Source: Acidisoma sp965199065 (GTDB lineage: Bacteria > Pseudomonadota > Alphaproteobacteria > Acetobacterales > Acetobacteraceae). Taken from it: a stretch of 64,000 nt of DNA. A program made the position numbers and the translations under genes. Of the stretch, positions 1 to 10,436 are shown one piece after another. Numbering within the stretch: the stretch's first letter is position 1; every line of letters starts with the position of its first letter. The DNA is taken from NCBI RefSeq assembly GCF_965199065.1, contig NZ_CBDAQN010000003.1:1116001-1180000 (forward strand), written 5' to 3'. The notes beneath the pieces are model-generated. The model made no database searches. It was given only the letters and a program-made list of their open reading frames with translations, and was not told where the DNA came from.

Positions 1-239
1 CGCAATACGCGAAGTGGCTGGGCGTTTTCCTGGCGTGGTGGGAGGCGGGCTTTCGCCAGTGGCGGCGGCACGGTTCTTGCGGTTCCACAACGGGCGTTCT
101 CAACTTTCTCTGCGAACTGGGTCCGCATGAATACGCAATGACCGGCCCTGACGGGTGCGAGCTGTCCGACCGGTGGGAGGAGGCGCTCATCTTGAAGGCC
201 CACGCCCGCCGCCTCTGGTCCGCCCTCGAAACCGAATAA
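1..239 (+). CDS. Sugar phosphate isomerase/epimerase-like protein, C-terminal end (partial)
   Basis: The window opens inside this gene. The first full codon is at base 3 and the stop is at 237-239, leaving about 78 residues. The tail contains the segment FLCELGPHEYAMTG and ends in a helix rich in Leu, Ala and Arg. That resembles the C-terminus of xylose-isomerase-like TIM-barrel proteins (AP endonuclease 2 superfamily), where a late 'E.GPP.Y' strand is followed by a helix. The polyamine-type ABC importer starts 13 bases later, so this is probably the first gene of the same transcript. Without the N-terminal metal ligands the substrate cannot be named. The family call is moderately sure. Confidence 0.55.
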   Translation, partial: QYAKWLGVFLAWWEAGFRQWRRHGSCGSTTGVLNFLCELGPHEYAMTGPDGCELSDRWEEALILKAHARRLWSALETE

Positions 240-252
240 AGGATCTCGCCGC

Positions 253-1371
253 ATGAGCCTGCAACGTCCAAGCTTTGGACAGGATCTCGCCCTACTCGCG
301 CAGCAGGAGATGGCGGCGGGCCGCCTCGGGCGCCGCGATTTCGTCCGGCTGATAGGCGCGCTCGGCCTCGGCGCCGGTGCCGCGACAGTCGCCGGTAGCC
401 GCGCCGCCTTTGCCGACACGAAGGAGATCACGGTCGCCAACTTCGGTGGCGATGCGCTGGCGGCCTGGGCCACGGCCTGGGGCGATCCCTTCACCAAGGA
501 CACGGGCATCAAGGTGCATCTCGACGGCTCCGGTCCGCTGCCGAGCAACATCAAGCAGCAGGTGCAGGCGAACAACGTCATCTGGGACGTGTCGGACGGC
601 GACGGCTATTACGGCATCCAGCTGGGCGACGCCGGTTTCCTCGACCCCATCGACTACACCATCGTCGACAAGGCAAAGGTGTGGCCGAACTTCGCCTGGA
701 AGTGGGGCGTCAGCGACTACGTCTACAGCTACGTCCTTGCCTACGACACGACCAAAGTGAAGGGCGTGCCGACCTGGGCGGATTTCTTCGACCTCCAGAA
801 GTATCCAGGCAAGCGTTCGACCTGGAAGTATTTCATGGGTACCGGCGAGCCGATCCTGCTCGCCGACGGTGTGGCGCCCGACAAGCTCTACCCGATGGAC
901 ATGGACCGCATCATCAAGAAGGCGAAGACGCTCGGCGACAACCTGATCCTCTGGGATTCGGGCGCGTCGTCCCAGCAGATGTTCATGGACAGCGAGGTCA
1001 CCATGGCCTGCATCTGGAACACCCGGGCAAGCGTGCTCAAGCGCGACACCAAGGGGCGCGTCGACTACACCTTCAACCAGGGCATTCGCACTCCGGGCGC
1101 CATGACAATCCCCAAGGGCGTGAAGGACCCGGCGGCTTCAAACAAGTTCATCGCCTCCTGCCAGGATCCGGCGCGGCAGCTGGTTCTGCTGAAGCTGCTC
1201 GGCAACGGGCCGGCAAACCCTGCCGCATCCAAGATGGCGACGGGCGATTTGGCGGCTATGGACCCCAGCAGCCCGGCCAACATCGGTTTACAGATCAACC
1301 GCGACGAGGAGTGGTACGCGAAGCACTACGACGATGCGGTCGGGCAATGGCTGGATGCGATGTCCGGCTAG
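253..1371 (+). CDS. ABC transporter periplasmic substrate-binding protein, PotD/PotF-like
   Basis: At 372 residues it has the usual length for the spermidine/putrescine-binding branch of extracellular solute-binding proteins. Residues about 26-55 form a Tat-type signal: RRDFVRLIGALGLG, then an Ala-rich stretch ending AAFA. The mature protein would therefore be exported folded. The body starts with ITVANFGGDALAAW, the usual first strand of such proteins. Two permeases and an ATPase follow with overlapping ends, giving a complete importer (253-4105). The ligand may be a polyamine or another small cation; the pocket cannot be read reliably by eye. The family is secure, the substrate is inferred. 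Confidence 0.85.
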   Translation: MSLQRPSFGQDLALLAQQEMAAGRLGRRDFVRLIGALGLGAGAATVAGSRAAFADTKEITVANFGGDALAAWATAWGDPFTKDTGIKVHLDGSGPLPSNIKQQVQANNVIWDVSDGDGYYGIQLGDAGFLDPIDYTIVDKAKVWPNFAWKWGVSDYVYSYVLAYDTTKVKGVPTWADFFDLQKYPGKRSTWKYFMGTGEPILLADGVAPDKLYPMDMDRIIKKAKTLGDNLILWDSGASSQQMFMDSEVTMACIWNTRASVLKRDTKGRVDYTFNQGIRTPGAMTIPKGVKDPAASNKFIASCQDPARQLVLLKLLGNGPANPAASKMATGDLAAMDPSSPANIGLQINRDEEWYAKHYDDAVGQWLDAMSG

Positions 1372-1377
1372 TTCGCT

Positions 1378-2214
1378 TTGAGGTCCGTGCTGAAGCTCGA
1401 CCGGTATTGGCTGTTGCTGGTGCCGGTCGTGATCCTTCTCGGTGTGTTCTACCTATATCCGCTCGTGCGGGTGTTGTTGCTGAGCGTCACCGACCCTGAG
1501 GTCGGCATCGGCAACTTCGAGCGCCTTGTCATCTACCACGGGCCGCGGCGGGTGATGTTCAACACCTTCCGCATCTGCGCCATCACGACGGTCATTTCCG
1601 TCTCCGTCGCCTATCTTCTCGCCTGCGTCATGGTTCATGCGCCGCCCCGGCGTCGCCGCATCATGCTGGCGCTGGTCCTGCTGACGTTGTGGATTTCGGT
1701 GCTCGTGCGCGCTTTCGCGTGGCTCATTCTGCTCGACGACAACGGCGTGGTGAACAACACGCTGCGCGCCGTGGGGTTGATCTCTCAGCCGCTCGCCTTG
1801 GTGCGCAACGAGACCGGCGTATTGATCGGCATGGTGCATTATCTGCTGCCCTATGCTGTGCTGCCGCTGATCGCCGCCATGCAGGCGATCGACCCTGCGC
1901 TGATCCGCGCGAGCCACAGCCTGGGCGCCGGGCGCGTCCGGACCTTCCTCTCCATCTTCGTGCCGCTGACGCTGCCGGGCATCGCGGCGGCGGCGGTCAT
2001 CGTGTTCGTCTTCAGCCTCGGCTTCTTCATCACGCCGTCGATCCTTGGCGGCGGCCGCGTCGTCATGCTCGCCGAATATGTGAGCGTGACCGTGCTGGAA
2101 GAATTGCGTTGGGGCTTTGCCGCCGCTCAGGCGGTGGTGCTGCTGGTGCTGACGTTCCTGGTTCTGGGGATTGCCGGCCGCTTGCTCGGCACGCGCCGGA
2201 TCCTGCCGTCATGA
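1378..2214 (+). CDS. ABC transporter permease, PotB-like
   Basis: The 278-residue inner-membrane protein has about six hydrophobic helices. The EAA loop facing the ATPase is ASHSLGAGRVRTFLSIFVPL (about residues 179-198). It belongs to the binding-protein-dependent transport permease family, PotB branch. No ATG precedes the conserved start, so I use the TTG at 1378, six bases after the binding-protein stop; a GTG at 1387 is an alternative. The TGA overlaps the next ATG (ATGA at 2211-2214), which indicates translational coupling with the second permease. Confidence 0.85.
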   Translation: MRSVLKLDRYWLLLVPVVILLGVFYLYPLVRVLLLSVTDPEVGIGNFERLVIYHGPRRVMFNTFRICAITTVISVSVAYLLACVMVHAPPRRRRIMLALVLLTLWISVLVRAFAWLILLDDNGVVNNTLRAVGLISQPLALVRNETGVLIGMVHYLLPYAVLPLIAAMQAIDPALIRASHSLGAGRVRTFLSIFVPLTLPGIAAAAVIVFVFSLGFFITPSILGGGRVVMLAEYVSVTVLEELRWGFAAAQAVVLLVLTFLVLGIAGRLLGTRRILPS

Positions 2215-3020
2215 GGCGCGTCGACTGGACCACGCTCCCGTTTCGCATCCTCGCCTGGCTGGTGCTGGTATTCCTGGCAGCGCCGATGCTCGTGGTGTTC
2301 CCGGTCTCCGTCACGCCGAACCGCTGGATCTCGCTGCCCTCGGGCGGCATCTCCTTCAGTCATTACGCCGCCGTCTTCGCCTCCGCCGACTGGCTGTCCG
2401 CGATCGGCCAGAGCGTGGTGATCGCGACGCTCACCATGATCGCGGCGGTCGCCATCGGCACCGCGACCGCCATCACCGCGTGGAGGATGGCCGGGCATTG
2501 GGTCATTCCCGCTTTGCGCATCCTCGTGCTGCTGCCACTCATCGTGCCGTCGGTGGTGTCGGCGCTCGGCATGTATCGCGTCTGGGTCGATTTCGGCATC
2601 TTCGACAGCTGGCTCGGCATCGTCATCGCGCACACCATCCTGGCGACGCCCTTCGTGTTCCTGACCGTGACCGCGTCCCTCGCCAATACCGACCGCCGCA
2701 TCGAGCAGGCGAGCCGAACGCTCGGCGCCGGCGCTTTCCGCACCGCCTGGGCGATCCTGGTGCCCGCCGCGCGGCCCGGCATCATGGCCGGCGCGGTATT
2801 TGCCTTCATCACCTCCTGGGACGAGATCGTGGTGACGATGTTCGTCACCGCCCGGCACATCTTCACCCTGCCCCGCATGATCTTCGAGGAGATCCATGAC
2901 AATCTCGACCCCGCCGTCGCCGCCGTCTCGGCCATGATGATGCTGGTCACGGTCGTCGTCGCGGCGGCACTCCTGTGGCGCGATCTCCGCGGCACCGCCC
3001 CCACGCCCGAGAAGACATGA
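2211..3020 (+). CDS. ABC transporter permease, PotC-like
   Basis: This is the second membrane subunit of the importer, 269 residues with several hydrophobic segments. Its EAA loop is ASRTLGAGAFRTAWAILVPA (about residues 166-185). It starts at the ATG inside the ATGA overlap with the previous permease. A longer in-frame extension back to 1689 exists but would lie wholly inside the first permease, so it is rejected. Its own stop overlaps the ATPase start in another ATGA at 3017-3020. Heterodimeric permeases are usual for PotABCD-type systems. Confidence 0.85.
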   Translation: MRRVDWTTLPFRILAWLVLVFLAAPMLVVFPVSVTPNRWISLPSGGISFSHYAAVFASADWLSAIGQSVVIATLTMIAAVAIGTATAITAWRMAGHWVIPALRILVLLPLIVPSVVSALGMYRVWVDFGIFDSWLGIVIAHTILATPFVFLTVTASLANTDRRIEQASRTLGAGAFRTAWAILVPAARPGIMAGAVFAFITSWDEIVVTMFVTARHIFTLPRMIFEEIHDNLDPAVAAVSAMMMLVTVVVAAALLWRDLRGTAPTPEKT

Positions 3021-4105
3021 CCGCGCACGCCCTCGGCCTGCGCGGCCTCACCAAGCGCTACCAGGGGACGGTCGCGATCGACGACCTCTCGCTCGACGTC
3101 GCGGCGGGCGAGTTTCTGACGCTGCTCGGCCCGTCGGGTTCGGGCAAGACGACGGTGCTCATGGCGATTGCCGGTTTCGTCCAGCCGACCTCTGGCGAGA
3201 TCCTGCTCGACGGCCGGCCGATCACCGCGCTGCCGCCCGAGGCGCGGGAGTTCGGCGTCGTGTTCCAGGGCTATGCCCTCTTTCCGCACATGACGGTGGC
3301 GGAGAACGTCGCCTACCCGCTGAAGGTCCGCCGCGTGCCGAAAGCGGAGCGGGAGAGGCGCGTGCGGGAGACGCTCGAACTCGTGCAACTCGGGCATCTC
3401 GAAGACCGCCGGCCGGCGCAGCTTTCGGGCGGCCAGCAGCAGCGCGTGGCGCTGGCCCGGGCGCTGGTGTTCCGCCCCAACCTGCTCCTGCTCGACGAAC
3501 CGCTTTCGGCGCTCGACAAAAGCCTGCGGACGGAGCTGCAGATCGAACTCAAGCGCCTGCACGCGCGGATCGGGACCACCTTCGTCAACGTCACGCATGA
3601 CCAGGAGGAGGCGATCACCATGTCCGACCGCATCGCCATCATGCGCGGCGGACGGCTGATGCAGATGGGCTCGCCGGCGGAGCTGTTCGAGCGTCCCGGC
3701 TCGCGTTTCGTCGCGGGCTTTCTCGGCCGCAGCAATTTCCTCGAGGCGCGGGTGACGGCGACGGGCAACGCGGTGACGCTGGAGTGCCAGGGAGCGCCCT
3801 TGCATCAGGCGCTCGCGCCCGGCTGGATTCCCGTGGTGGGCGAGACCGTCGTCCTGGCGCTCCGCCCGAACAAGATCATGGTCCTGAACGATCACGAGGA
3901 CGCGGCGAATGTGGTCACCGGGCGCATCACCACGGCCCTCTATGCCGGCACCGTCATGCAACTGGTGGTGGAGACGCCCGTTCATCCGGCGCTGGAAGTG
4001 AGCCTGGCGATCCGGGGTGCGGATGGGCTGCCGGCGGAAGGCGATTTGCTCCGCCTAGGCTGGGGGTTGAGCGCCGCGGTCCCGGTCACGCCTGACGCTA
4101 ACTAG
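3017..4105 (+). CDS. ABC transporter ATP-binding protein, PotA-like
   Basis: The 362-residue ATPase energises the importer. It shows Walker A GPSGSGKTT, Q-loop VVFQGYALFPHM, signature LSGGQQQRVALARAL, Walker B LLLLDEPLSALD and the switch His in NVTHDQEEA. A C-terminal TOBE-type regulatory region of about 120 residues follows, as in PotA/MalK-class ATPases. The start is the ATG overlapping the permease stop. The upstream in-frame ATG at 2975 lies in the permease gene. The transcript appears to end here, since the next two genes are on the other strand. Confidence 0.88.
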   Translation: MTAHALGLRGLTKRYQGTVAIDDLSLDVAAGEFLTLLGPSGSGKTTVLMAIAGFVQPTSGEILLDGRPITALPPEAREFGVVFQGYALFPHMTVAENVAYPLKVRRVPKAERERRVRETLELVQLGHLEDRRPAQLSGGQQQRVALARALVFRPNLLLLDEPLSALDKSLRTELQIELKRLHARIGTTFVNVTHDQEEAITMSDRIAIMRGGRLMQMGSPAELFERPGSRFVAGFLGRSNFLEARVTATGNAVTLECQGAPLHQALAPGWIPVVGETVVLALRPNKIMVLNDHEDAANVVTGRITTALYAGTVMQLVVETPVHPALEVSLAIRGADGLPAEGDLLRLGWGLSAAVPVTPDAN

Positions 4106-4117
4106 CCTCGCCCGCCG

Positions 4118-4276
4118 TCAGGGATCGATCACGTTGCCACAGGCGTTCGTAGGCGTGGCCGCCGCGCCGCCCACGACTGGCACCGAGCCTACCGCCGCCG
4201 AGGTGATCCGGCAGGGTGCCGCAAGGATCGAGCAGCCCGACAGGGCGAGTAGCGTCATGAGCAGTAGGCAGCGCAT
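4118..4276 (-). CDS. Small lipoprotein, DUF6726-like
   Basis: This encodes a 52-residue protein. MRCLLLMTLLALSGCSILAA gives a lipoprotein signal with lipobox LSGC (acylated Cys about residue 15). The short mature part repeats small residues (VGSVPVVGGAAATP) and has two further Cys. Size and pattern match small alphaproteobacterial lipoproteins I know as DUF6726; function is unknown. The ATG at 4276 places the signal at the N-terminus. A longer frame from 4402 would bury it and overlap the DUF2721 gene. The family name comes from memory and is less sure than the lipoprotein call. Confidence 0.6.
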   Translation of the reverse strand: MRCLLLMTLLALSGCSILAAPCRITSAAVGSVPVVGGAAATPTNACGNVIDP

Positions 4277-4316
4277 GGACGCAATATGGGCGAGCTGGCA
4301 GCCGCTTCCAGAGTGT

Positions 4317-4793
4317 TCACTTGGGTCGCGGCATCGGGCCGTCCTGCCTGATGCCATGCCAGGCCAGCAGAGTGTCGACGAGGAAGGCCGCCAAGCCGCC
4401 AACGACGCAAAGCAGCGCGAAGCCGAAGGAGATCACCAGCCAGGAAGCCACGCCCTTGTTCTGCACGCCGCCCAGAAACAGGATGCAGACGGTGCCGCAG
4501 GTCGCAGCGCCACCCAGCGCCGTCAGCGCCATGGCCGCGTCCAGCGCCTGAAGACGGTGCCTCAGCCGAGCCTGATGAGCCACGAGCCGGCTGCGGTCCT
4601 CATCATCTTCGGCCGCCCTGAGCAGTTCCTCCGTATGCTCGGCATGATCCGACACGTAGGCCAGGCGGGTGTTGAACACGCCAAGCAATGTGGCCGCGCC
4701 GGTCAATAGAAAGATTGGCGTGAGGGCGACCTGCACGATGTGCGCCGTGTTGTCGATGGCGTCGCTCGAGACAATAGAAGCAACAGATACCAA
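4317..4793 (-). CDS. DUF2721 family membrane protein
   Basis: The 158-residue inner-membrane protein has three likely membrane helices: one near the N-terminus (VQVALTPIFLLTGAATLLGV) and two in the C-terminal half. They are separated by a charged loop (HAEHTEELLRAAEDDEDRSR), the usual DUF2721 layout. Function is unknown. I set the start at a TTG (4793), because a strong AGGAGG lies six bases upstream and the family's N-terminal pattern begins there. The longer open frame to 4895 has no such site and reads as non-coding sequence. Confidence 0.75.
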   Translation of the reverse strand: MVSVASIVSSDAIDNTAHIVQVALTPIFLLTGAATLLGVFNTRLAYVSDHAEHTEELLRAAEDDEDRSRLVAHQARLRHRLQALDAAMALTALGGAATCGTVCILFLGGVQNKGVASWLVISFGFALLCVVGGLAAFLVDTLLAWHGIRQDGPMPRPK

Positions 4794-4799
4794 CGCGGC

Positions 4800-4805
4800 C
4801 CTCCT
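4800..4805 (-). promoter_or_regulatory. Strong ribosome-binding site selecting a TTG start
   Basis: On the minus strand the sequence reads AGGAGG, then GCCGCG, then TTG. The six-base spacing is ideal and no in-frame ATG or GTG lies near the conserved start of the DUF2721 protein. This site therefore decides the start codon. Confidence 0.7.
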
Positions 4806-5097
4806 CTGGCGGCGATAGAGACGGCTATGCCGCCCGGTCGCGCACCGCGTTCCCGCGCCCGGAGGAAGCCCGCCATACGCCAATGCGCCGGGCAATGGAA
4901 TGGCGCCTCCGGCCCGATCGGCGGCCGTTCTCCTGAAGCATCGGCGACCGCCCGGCGATTCCAGAGCCAGTCACAGCCGTAAAGCAGGCCTTTGCGTGCA
5001 GTAGAGCGCGTCTCCGCTACTGCTATTTGTCTAATTGCCGCGCGGCCCGCTCGAAGCTCTTTTGCACATCTACTCAAGAGCTGATGGTGAGTCGTCA

Positions 5098-6168
5098 ATG
5101 GCCAGTCTGTCGCCTCTGCCCGATGCCGAGGTAGAGGATTCCAACGCGAAACCGACGGACCGCAAGCGGGCCGGCGCCCGCCCGCAGTCTGCCCGGGGCG
5201 ATGCACCGGCCAAGCCCGCCCGCTCGCCTGCGCCCAAATTTCCGGTGGCGACGATCTTTCATGAGCCCTGGTGGCTCTCCGCCGCAAGCGACGGCGCCTA
5301 CGAGGAGGCGGTCTATACCGCAGACAATGTGGTCATCGGGCGCCTGCCCTACCTCCGCCAGCGCAAGATCGGGTGGCAGACGGCGCTGGTGATGCCGACG
5401 ATGACCCATGTGCTGGGCCCGTCGCTGTCCGCCGACGTGCCGTCAGGCGAGCGCGGCCGCTCCCTTCGCCGGTTCACGATCAGCAGCGCGCTCATCGCCC
5501 AACTCCCGCAGGCTGGGCACACCTGGTTCGCGCTGCATCGGCGCGAGACGGAGACGCTGGCCTTCGAGGCCGCCGGCTTCTCCACCGGCGTTCGTTTCAC
5601 GGTCGAGATTCAACCCAGCACGCCCGACCGCCTGTGGCGCGAGATGCGGGACAAGACGCGCAACGTGATCCGTCGCGCGCAGGAAAGCCTCATCCCGCAG
5701 GCCATCGACGATCCTGCGCTGTTCTTCGAGTTCTACCAGGAGAACCTGCGGCAGCGCGGCATCCGGAACCACTATGACCTGCGGATCCGGACGAACATGG
5801 TCGCGGCCTGCCTGGAGCACGGACGCGGCCGCATCCTGGTGGCCAGCGATGCGACGGGCTCCCCGCAAGCCGCCATCTTCACGGCCTGGGACGATGAGGC
5901 GGAATACTACCTCATGTCGACCAGGGCGCCGGATTCCGGCAACGGCGCGATCAGCCTGCTGATCTGGACGGCCATCCAGGATGCGGCGGCGGCCGGCAGG
6001 ATCTTCGACCTGGACGGCGTCGACAGCCGGACGAACCACATGCTCCTGACCGGTTTCGGCGGCACCCTCCGGCCACGCTATCTCGTGAGCCGTACCTCCA
6101 CCGGCTTTCAGGTGGCGCAGTCCCTCAAGACGCAAATGACCAAGCTGCGAGGTCTGAAGACGCGCTGA
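5098..6168 (+). CDS. FemAB/GNAT-like acyltransferase (BioF2-like acetyltransferase domain)
   Basis: The protein has 356 residues. The first 45 or so are Pro/Ala/Lys-rich and probably disordered. The rest resembles the tandem GNAT fold of FemAB-like proteins: RLWREMRDKTRNVIRRAQES (about residues 180-200) matches the 'lr...R..irkA' motif, and DLDGVDSRTNHMLLTGFGG matches the late 'fD..g.......fK..FGg' segment. FemAB relatives transfer aminoacyl or acyl groups to cell-wall or polysaccharide precursors; the substrate here is unknown. I use the ATG at 5098, with a weak GGTGAG upstream. An ATG-less extension to 5035 is possible. Confidence 0.65.
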   Translation: MASLSPLPDAEVEDSNAKPTDRKRAGARPQSARGDAPAKPARSPAPKFPVATIFHEPWWLSAASDGAYEEAVYTADNVVIGRLPYLRQRKIGWQTALVMPTMTHVLGPSLSADVPSGERGRSLRRFTISSALIAQLPQAGHTWFALHRRETETLAFEAAGFSTGVRFTVEIQPSTPDRLWREMRDKTRNVIRRAQESLIPQAIDDPALFFEFYQENLRQRGIRNHYDLRIRTNMVAACLEHGRGRILVASDATGSPQAAIFTAWDDEAEYYLMSTRAPDSGNGAISLLIWTAIQDAAAAGRIFDLDGVDSRTNHMLLTGFGGTLRPRYLVSRTSTGFQVAQSLKTQMTKLRGLKTR

Positions 6169-6309
6169 GAGGTCCCCGATCTGTCCCGGCCTCCGGGGGC
6201 AGATCGGTCTCCGGCCAAGGCACGCCGCTGCCAGCCGCGAAACTTCGAATTGAAAGCGCCCGGGCGCGGCTCATATCGAGGCGGTCAGTAACAAGGACGG
6301 AGGTTCGAG

Positions 6310-8403
<2,094 letters not shown>

Positions 8404-8434
8404 CCGGCGCATACCGCAGAGCGTGGAGAGGCAC

Positions 8435-8460
8435 ACCGGCGCCCCCTCAGGAGCGCCGGT
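8435..8460 (+). terminator. Hairpin after the catalase gene
   Basis: ACCGGCGC and GCGCCGGT form a perfect eight-base stem around a ten-base loop, 32 bases after the catalase stop. Only a weak T run (attcctc) follows, so termination efficiency is uncertain. Confidence 0.5.
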
Positions 8461-8535
8461 ATTCCTCAAGGCGCCAATGTCGCGGGGACAAACGTGCCAG
8501 TGAACAGGAAGGCCGCAAGGACCAGAGGACATATG

Positions 8536-8778
8536 ATGATGGGCCTCGGCAGCGCGCGGCCCTTCCTCGAGCCCATTCCGGAGCCGCCGCGCCGCTCACC
8601 GATGCCGCGCCGGCGTTTTCTGTTCAGCCTGCTCCTCCCGGGTGCCCTGGCCATAGCCGGCGGTCTGGCCGTGTTGGCCCTGGATAGCCGCGCTCACTTC
8701 GTGCCGAAGCCGGGCCCGCGCCGCTATCCGCCCGGCTATCGCCCGGCGCCGCGCATCAGTCCGCCGTCAAAACCCTGA
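8536..8778 (+). CDS. Small single-pass membrane protein with Pro-rich tail, hypothetical
   Basis: This encodes about 80 residues. AGAGGA lies six bases before one of three consecutive ATG codons (8533, 8536, 8539), which supports translation. After a Pro-rich lead and the basic segment MPRRR comes one hydrophobic helix (FLFSLLLPGALAIAGGLAVLAL), then a Pro/Arg/Tyr-rich tail with PRRYPPGYRPAP. I do not recognise a family. Its 3' end overlaps the end of the opposite-strand channel gene by 23 bases. It could be spurious, but the ribosome site and signal-anchor layout make it credible. Confidence 0.42.
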   Translation: MMGLGSARPFLEPIPEPPRRSPMPRRRFLFSLLLPGALAIAGGLAVLALDSRAHFVPKPGPRRYPPGYRPAPRISPPSKP

Positions 8779-10240
8779 GGAAGCTGCGTAGCCTGGAGCG
8801 GAGTTCCTCCGGCGGAACCGGATGCTGCCGCTGGTCGGCGGCGGCCGCGTCCCGGGCCAGCGCCGTGCGGCCCTGCTCGGCCAGCGCCTCCAGCCCGGCT
8901 GCAAGACTGGGCGTGGTTACGATAGCGGCGGCAACCGACGCCTTGTCCATCCTGAAGACCTTCACCGGCGTCAGCGCCCTCGCGGTCGCCGCATAGGCCG
9001 TGCCCGTGATGAGACCGACCGCACCGAGGCTTTCGCCGGGGCTCATGCGATGGATGACGTGTGGACCAGAGGGCCCGGTCTTGGTGATCTCGACGACGCC
9101 GCTCGCCATCAGAAATAAGTAATTCGGCACGTCGCCTTCATGGAACAGAGCGACCCCCGGCTCCATGCGGACCTCTTCGAAGCGCGCGGCCAGCGACTGG
9201 CGCTCGTCGGCGTTCAGCATGCCGAACAGGTCGGACTGCTCCAGCATGTCCACCGGCATCGGAATTCGCACCAGGGCCGGGCTGGCGACGCCGGCTACCG
9301 CCAGCGCTATGCCCGCATGGCGCAAATGGCGGTGGATCTGCCCGAGCACCTCTGTCCGGGCCTTGTCCAGCAGCGCGCTTGAGGCGACCGAATAGGCGAT
9401 CTCATAGGCGGCACCGTCGCCTTGCAGGCCGTTGAAGGAGACGGATGGCGCAGGCGCCGCAAGCGGCACCATCGACGCGCGCACGGCCGCATCCAGGGCA
9501 GCGACGCATCGCTCCGGCGCGACCGCGGCATCCAGCTTTATCGCGATCGTGTCGCCTCGCGTCGGGTCGGGCCGGCTGCGGTTGACCAGCCGCGCCTTCG
9601 CCATAACGCTGTTCGGCACGATTGCGATGGTGCTCTGGAAGGTGGCGATGTGCGTCGAGCGCCATGTCACCTCCACGACGTGACCCTGGATGTCTCCCTC
9701 GACCCAGATGAGGTCGCCAGCCTTGTACGGCCTCTCGATGCCGACGGCGACGCCGGAGAAGACATCCGCCAGGGTGTTCTGGAGCGCGAGACCGAGGACG
9801 ATCGCGATGACGCCGGAGGTCGCGAGCAGGCCGGCGATCGGCACCGAGAAGACGAAGTTCACGATGGCGAGCAGCGTCGCAAGGTAGATGCCGCCGGCCA
9901 TGAGGTCTGACACGATCTGCGTCTCGCGCGGACGATGCTCGAGGACGACGAACAGCCTGACCAGGGTGACGCCCACGCGCGCCACCAGAAGCCACCACCC
10001 GGCTTCGATCAGATGCTCCCAGACATCGCGCCCGGCGGAGATCGCGCTGTAATGGGGTGATAGCGGCGACCCGAGCAGCCTCTGCACCAGGATCGTCAGC
10101 AGCGCGAAGACGACGACGCGGGTGGCGAGTTGAACGGAGAGCGGCCAGCGCGGGCGCAACCTCACCACGATCGCAGCAGACACCAGCAGCAGCGTCGCGA
10201 GCAGGAGAGGCGGCAGCGTCACGTTAGCCTGAGCGATCAT
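8756..10240 (-). CDS. MscS-family mechanosensitive channel with C-terminal cyclic-nucleotide-binding domain
   Basis: The 494-residue protein has about four N-terminal membrane helices. The pore helix and MscS beta domain follow near residues 125-200 (GVIAIVLGLALQNTLADVFSGVAVGIERPYKAGDLIWV). A mixed cytoplasmic domain comes next. A C-terminal cNMP-binding domain spans about 330-450 (LFHEGDVPNYLFLMASGVVEI, MSPGESLGAVGLITG). MscS proteins open on membrane tension; those with this extra domain may be gated or tuned by cyclic nucleotides. The C-terminal 'GE.G...LL.G..R.A' phosphate cassette is altered (GESLGAVGLITGTAYAATAR), so nucleotide binding is not certain. Confidence 0.85.
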   Translation of the reverse strand: MIAQANVTLPPLLLATLLLVSAAIVVRLRPRWPLSVQLATRVVVFALLTILVQRLLGSPLSPHYSAISAGRDVWEHLIEAGWWLLVARVGVTLVRLFVVLEHRPRETQIVSDLMAGGIYLATLLAIVNFVFSVPIAGLLATSGVIAIVLGLALQNTLADVFSGVAVGIERPYKAGDLIWVEGDIQGHVVEVTWRSTHIATFQSTIAIVPNSVMAKARLVNRSRPDPTRGDTIAIKLDAAVAPERCVAALDAAVRASMVPLAAPAPSVSFNGLQGDGAAYEIAYSVASSALLDKARTEVLGQIHRHLRHAGIALAVAGVASPALVRIPMPVDMLEQSDLFGMLNADERQSLAARFEEVRMEPGVALFHEGDVPNYLFLMASGVVEITKTGPSGPHVIHRMSPGESLGAVGLITGTAYAATARALTPVKVFRMDKASVAAAIVTTPSLAAGLEALAEQGRTALARDAAAADQRQHPVPPEELRSRLRSFLRVLTAD

Positions 10241-10436
10241 CGCGCAACCTCAACGGCGCAAACCGGGGTGGACCCCCGCAGGCCCACGCGCCTGGCCGGA
10301 AATGAACACGGGGCGGGTCCGGAGCGCGCCGGCAAGACTGGCACAGTTGGAAAAAACGGCATCTTCCGCCATCTACAGGTCCCCACGCGACCCCTACACG
10401 CGTTATACCGCGTCAACAATGGCAGGGAGAAACACG

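Noticed and set aside
2363..3985. A 540-codon minus-strand frame opposite the ABC genes
   Set aside because: It is antisense to clear permease and ATPase genes and shows typical His/Arg-rich shadow composition.
4703..5287. A 194-codon minus-strand frame upstream of the DUF2721 gene
   Set aside because: It overlaps the acyltransferase and DUF2721 genes in other frames, is Arg/Pro-rich and has no recognisable domain.
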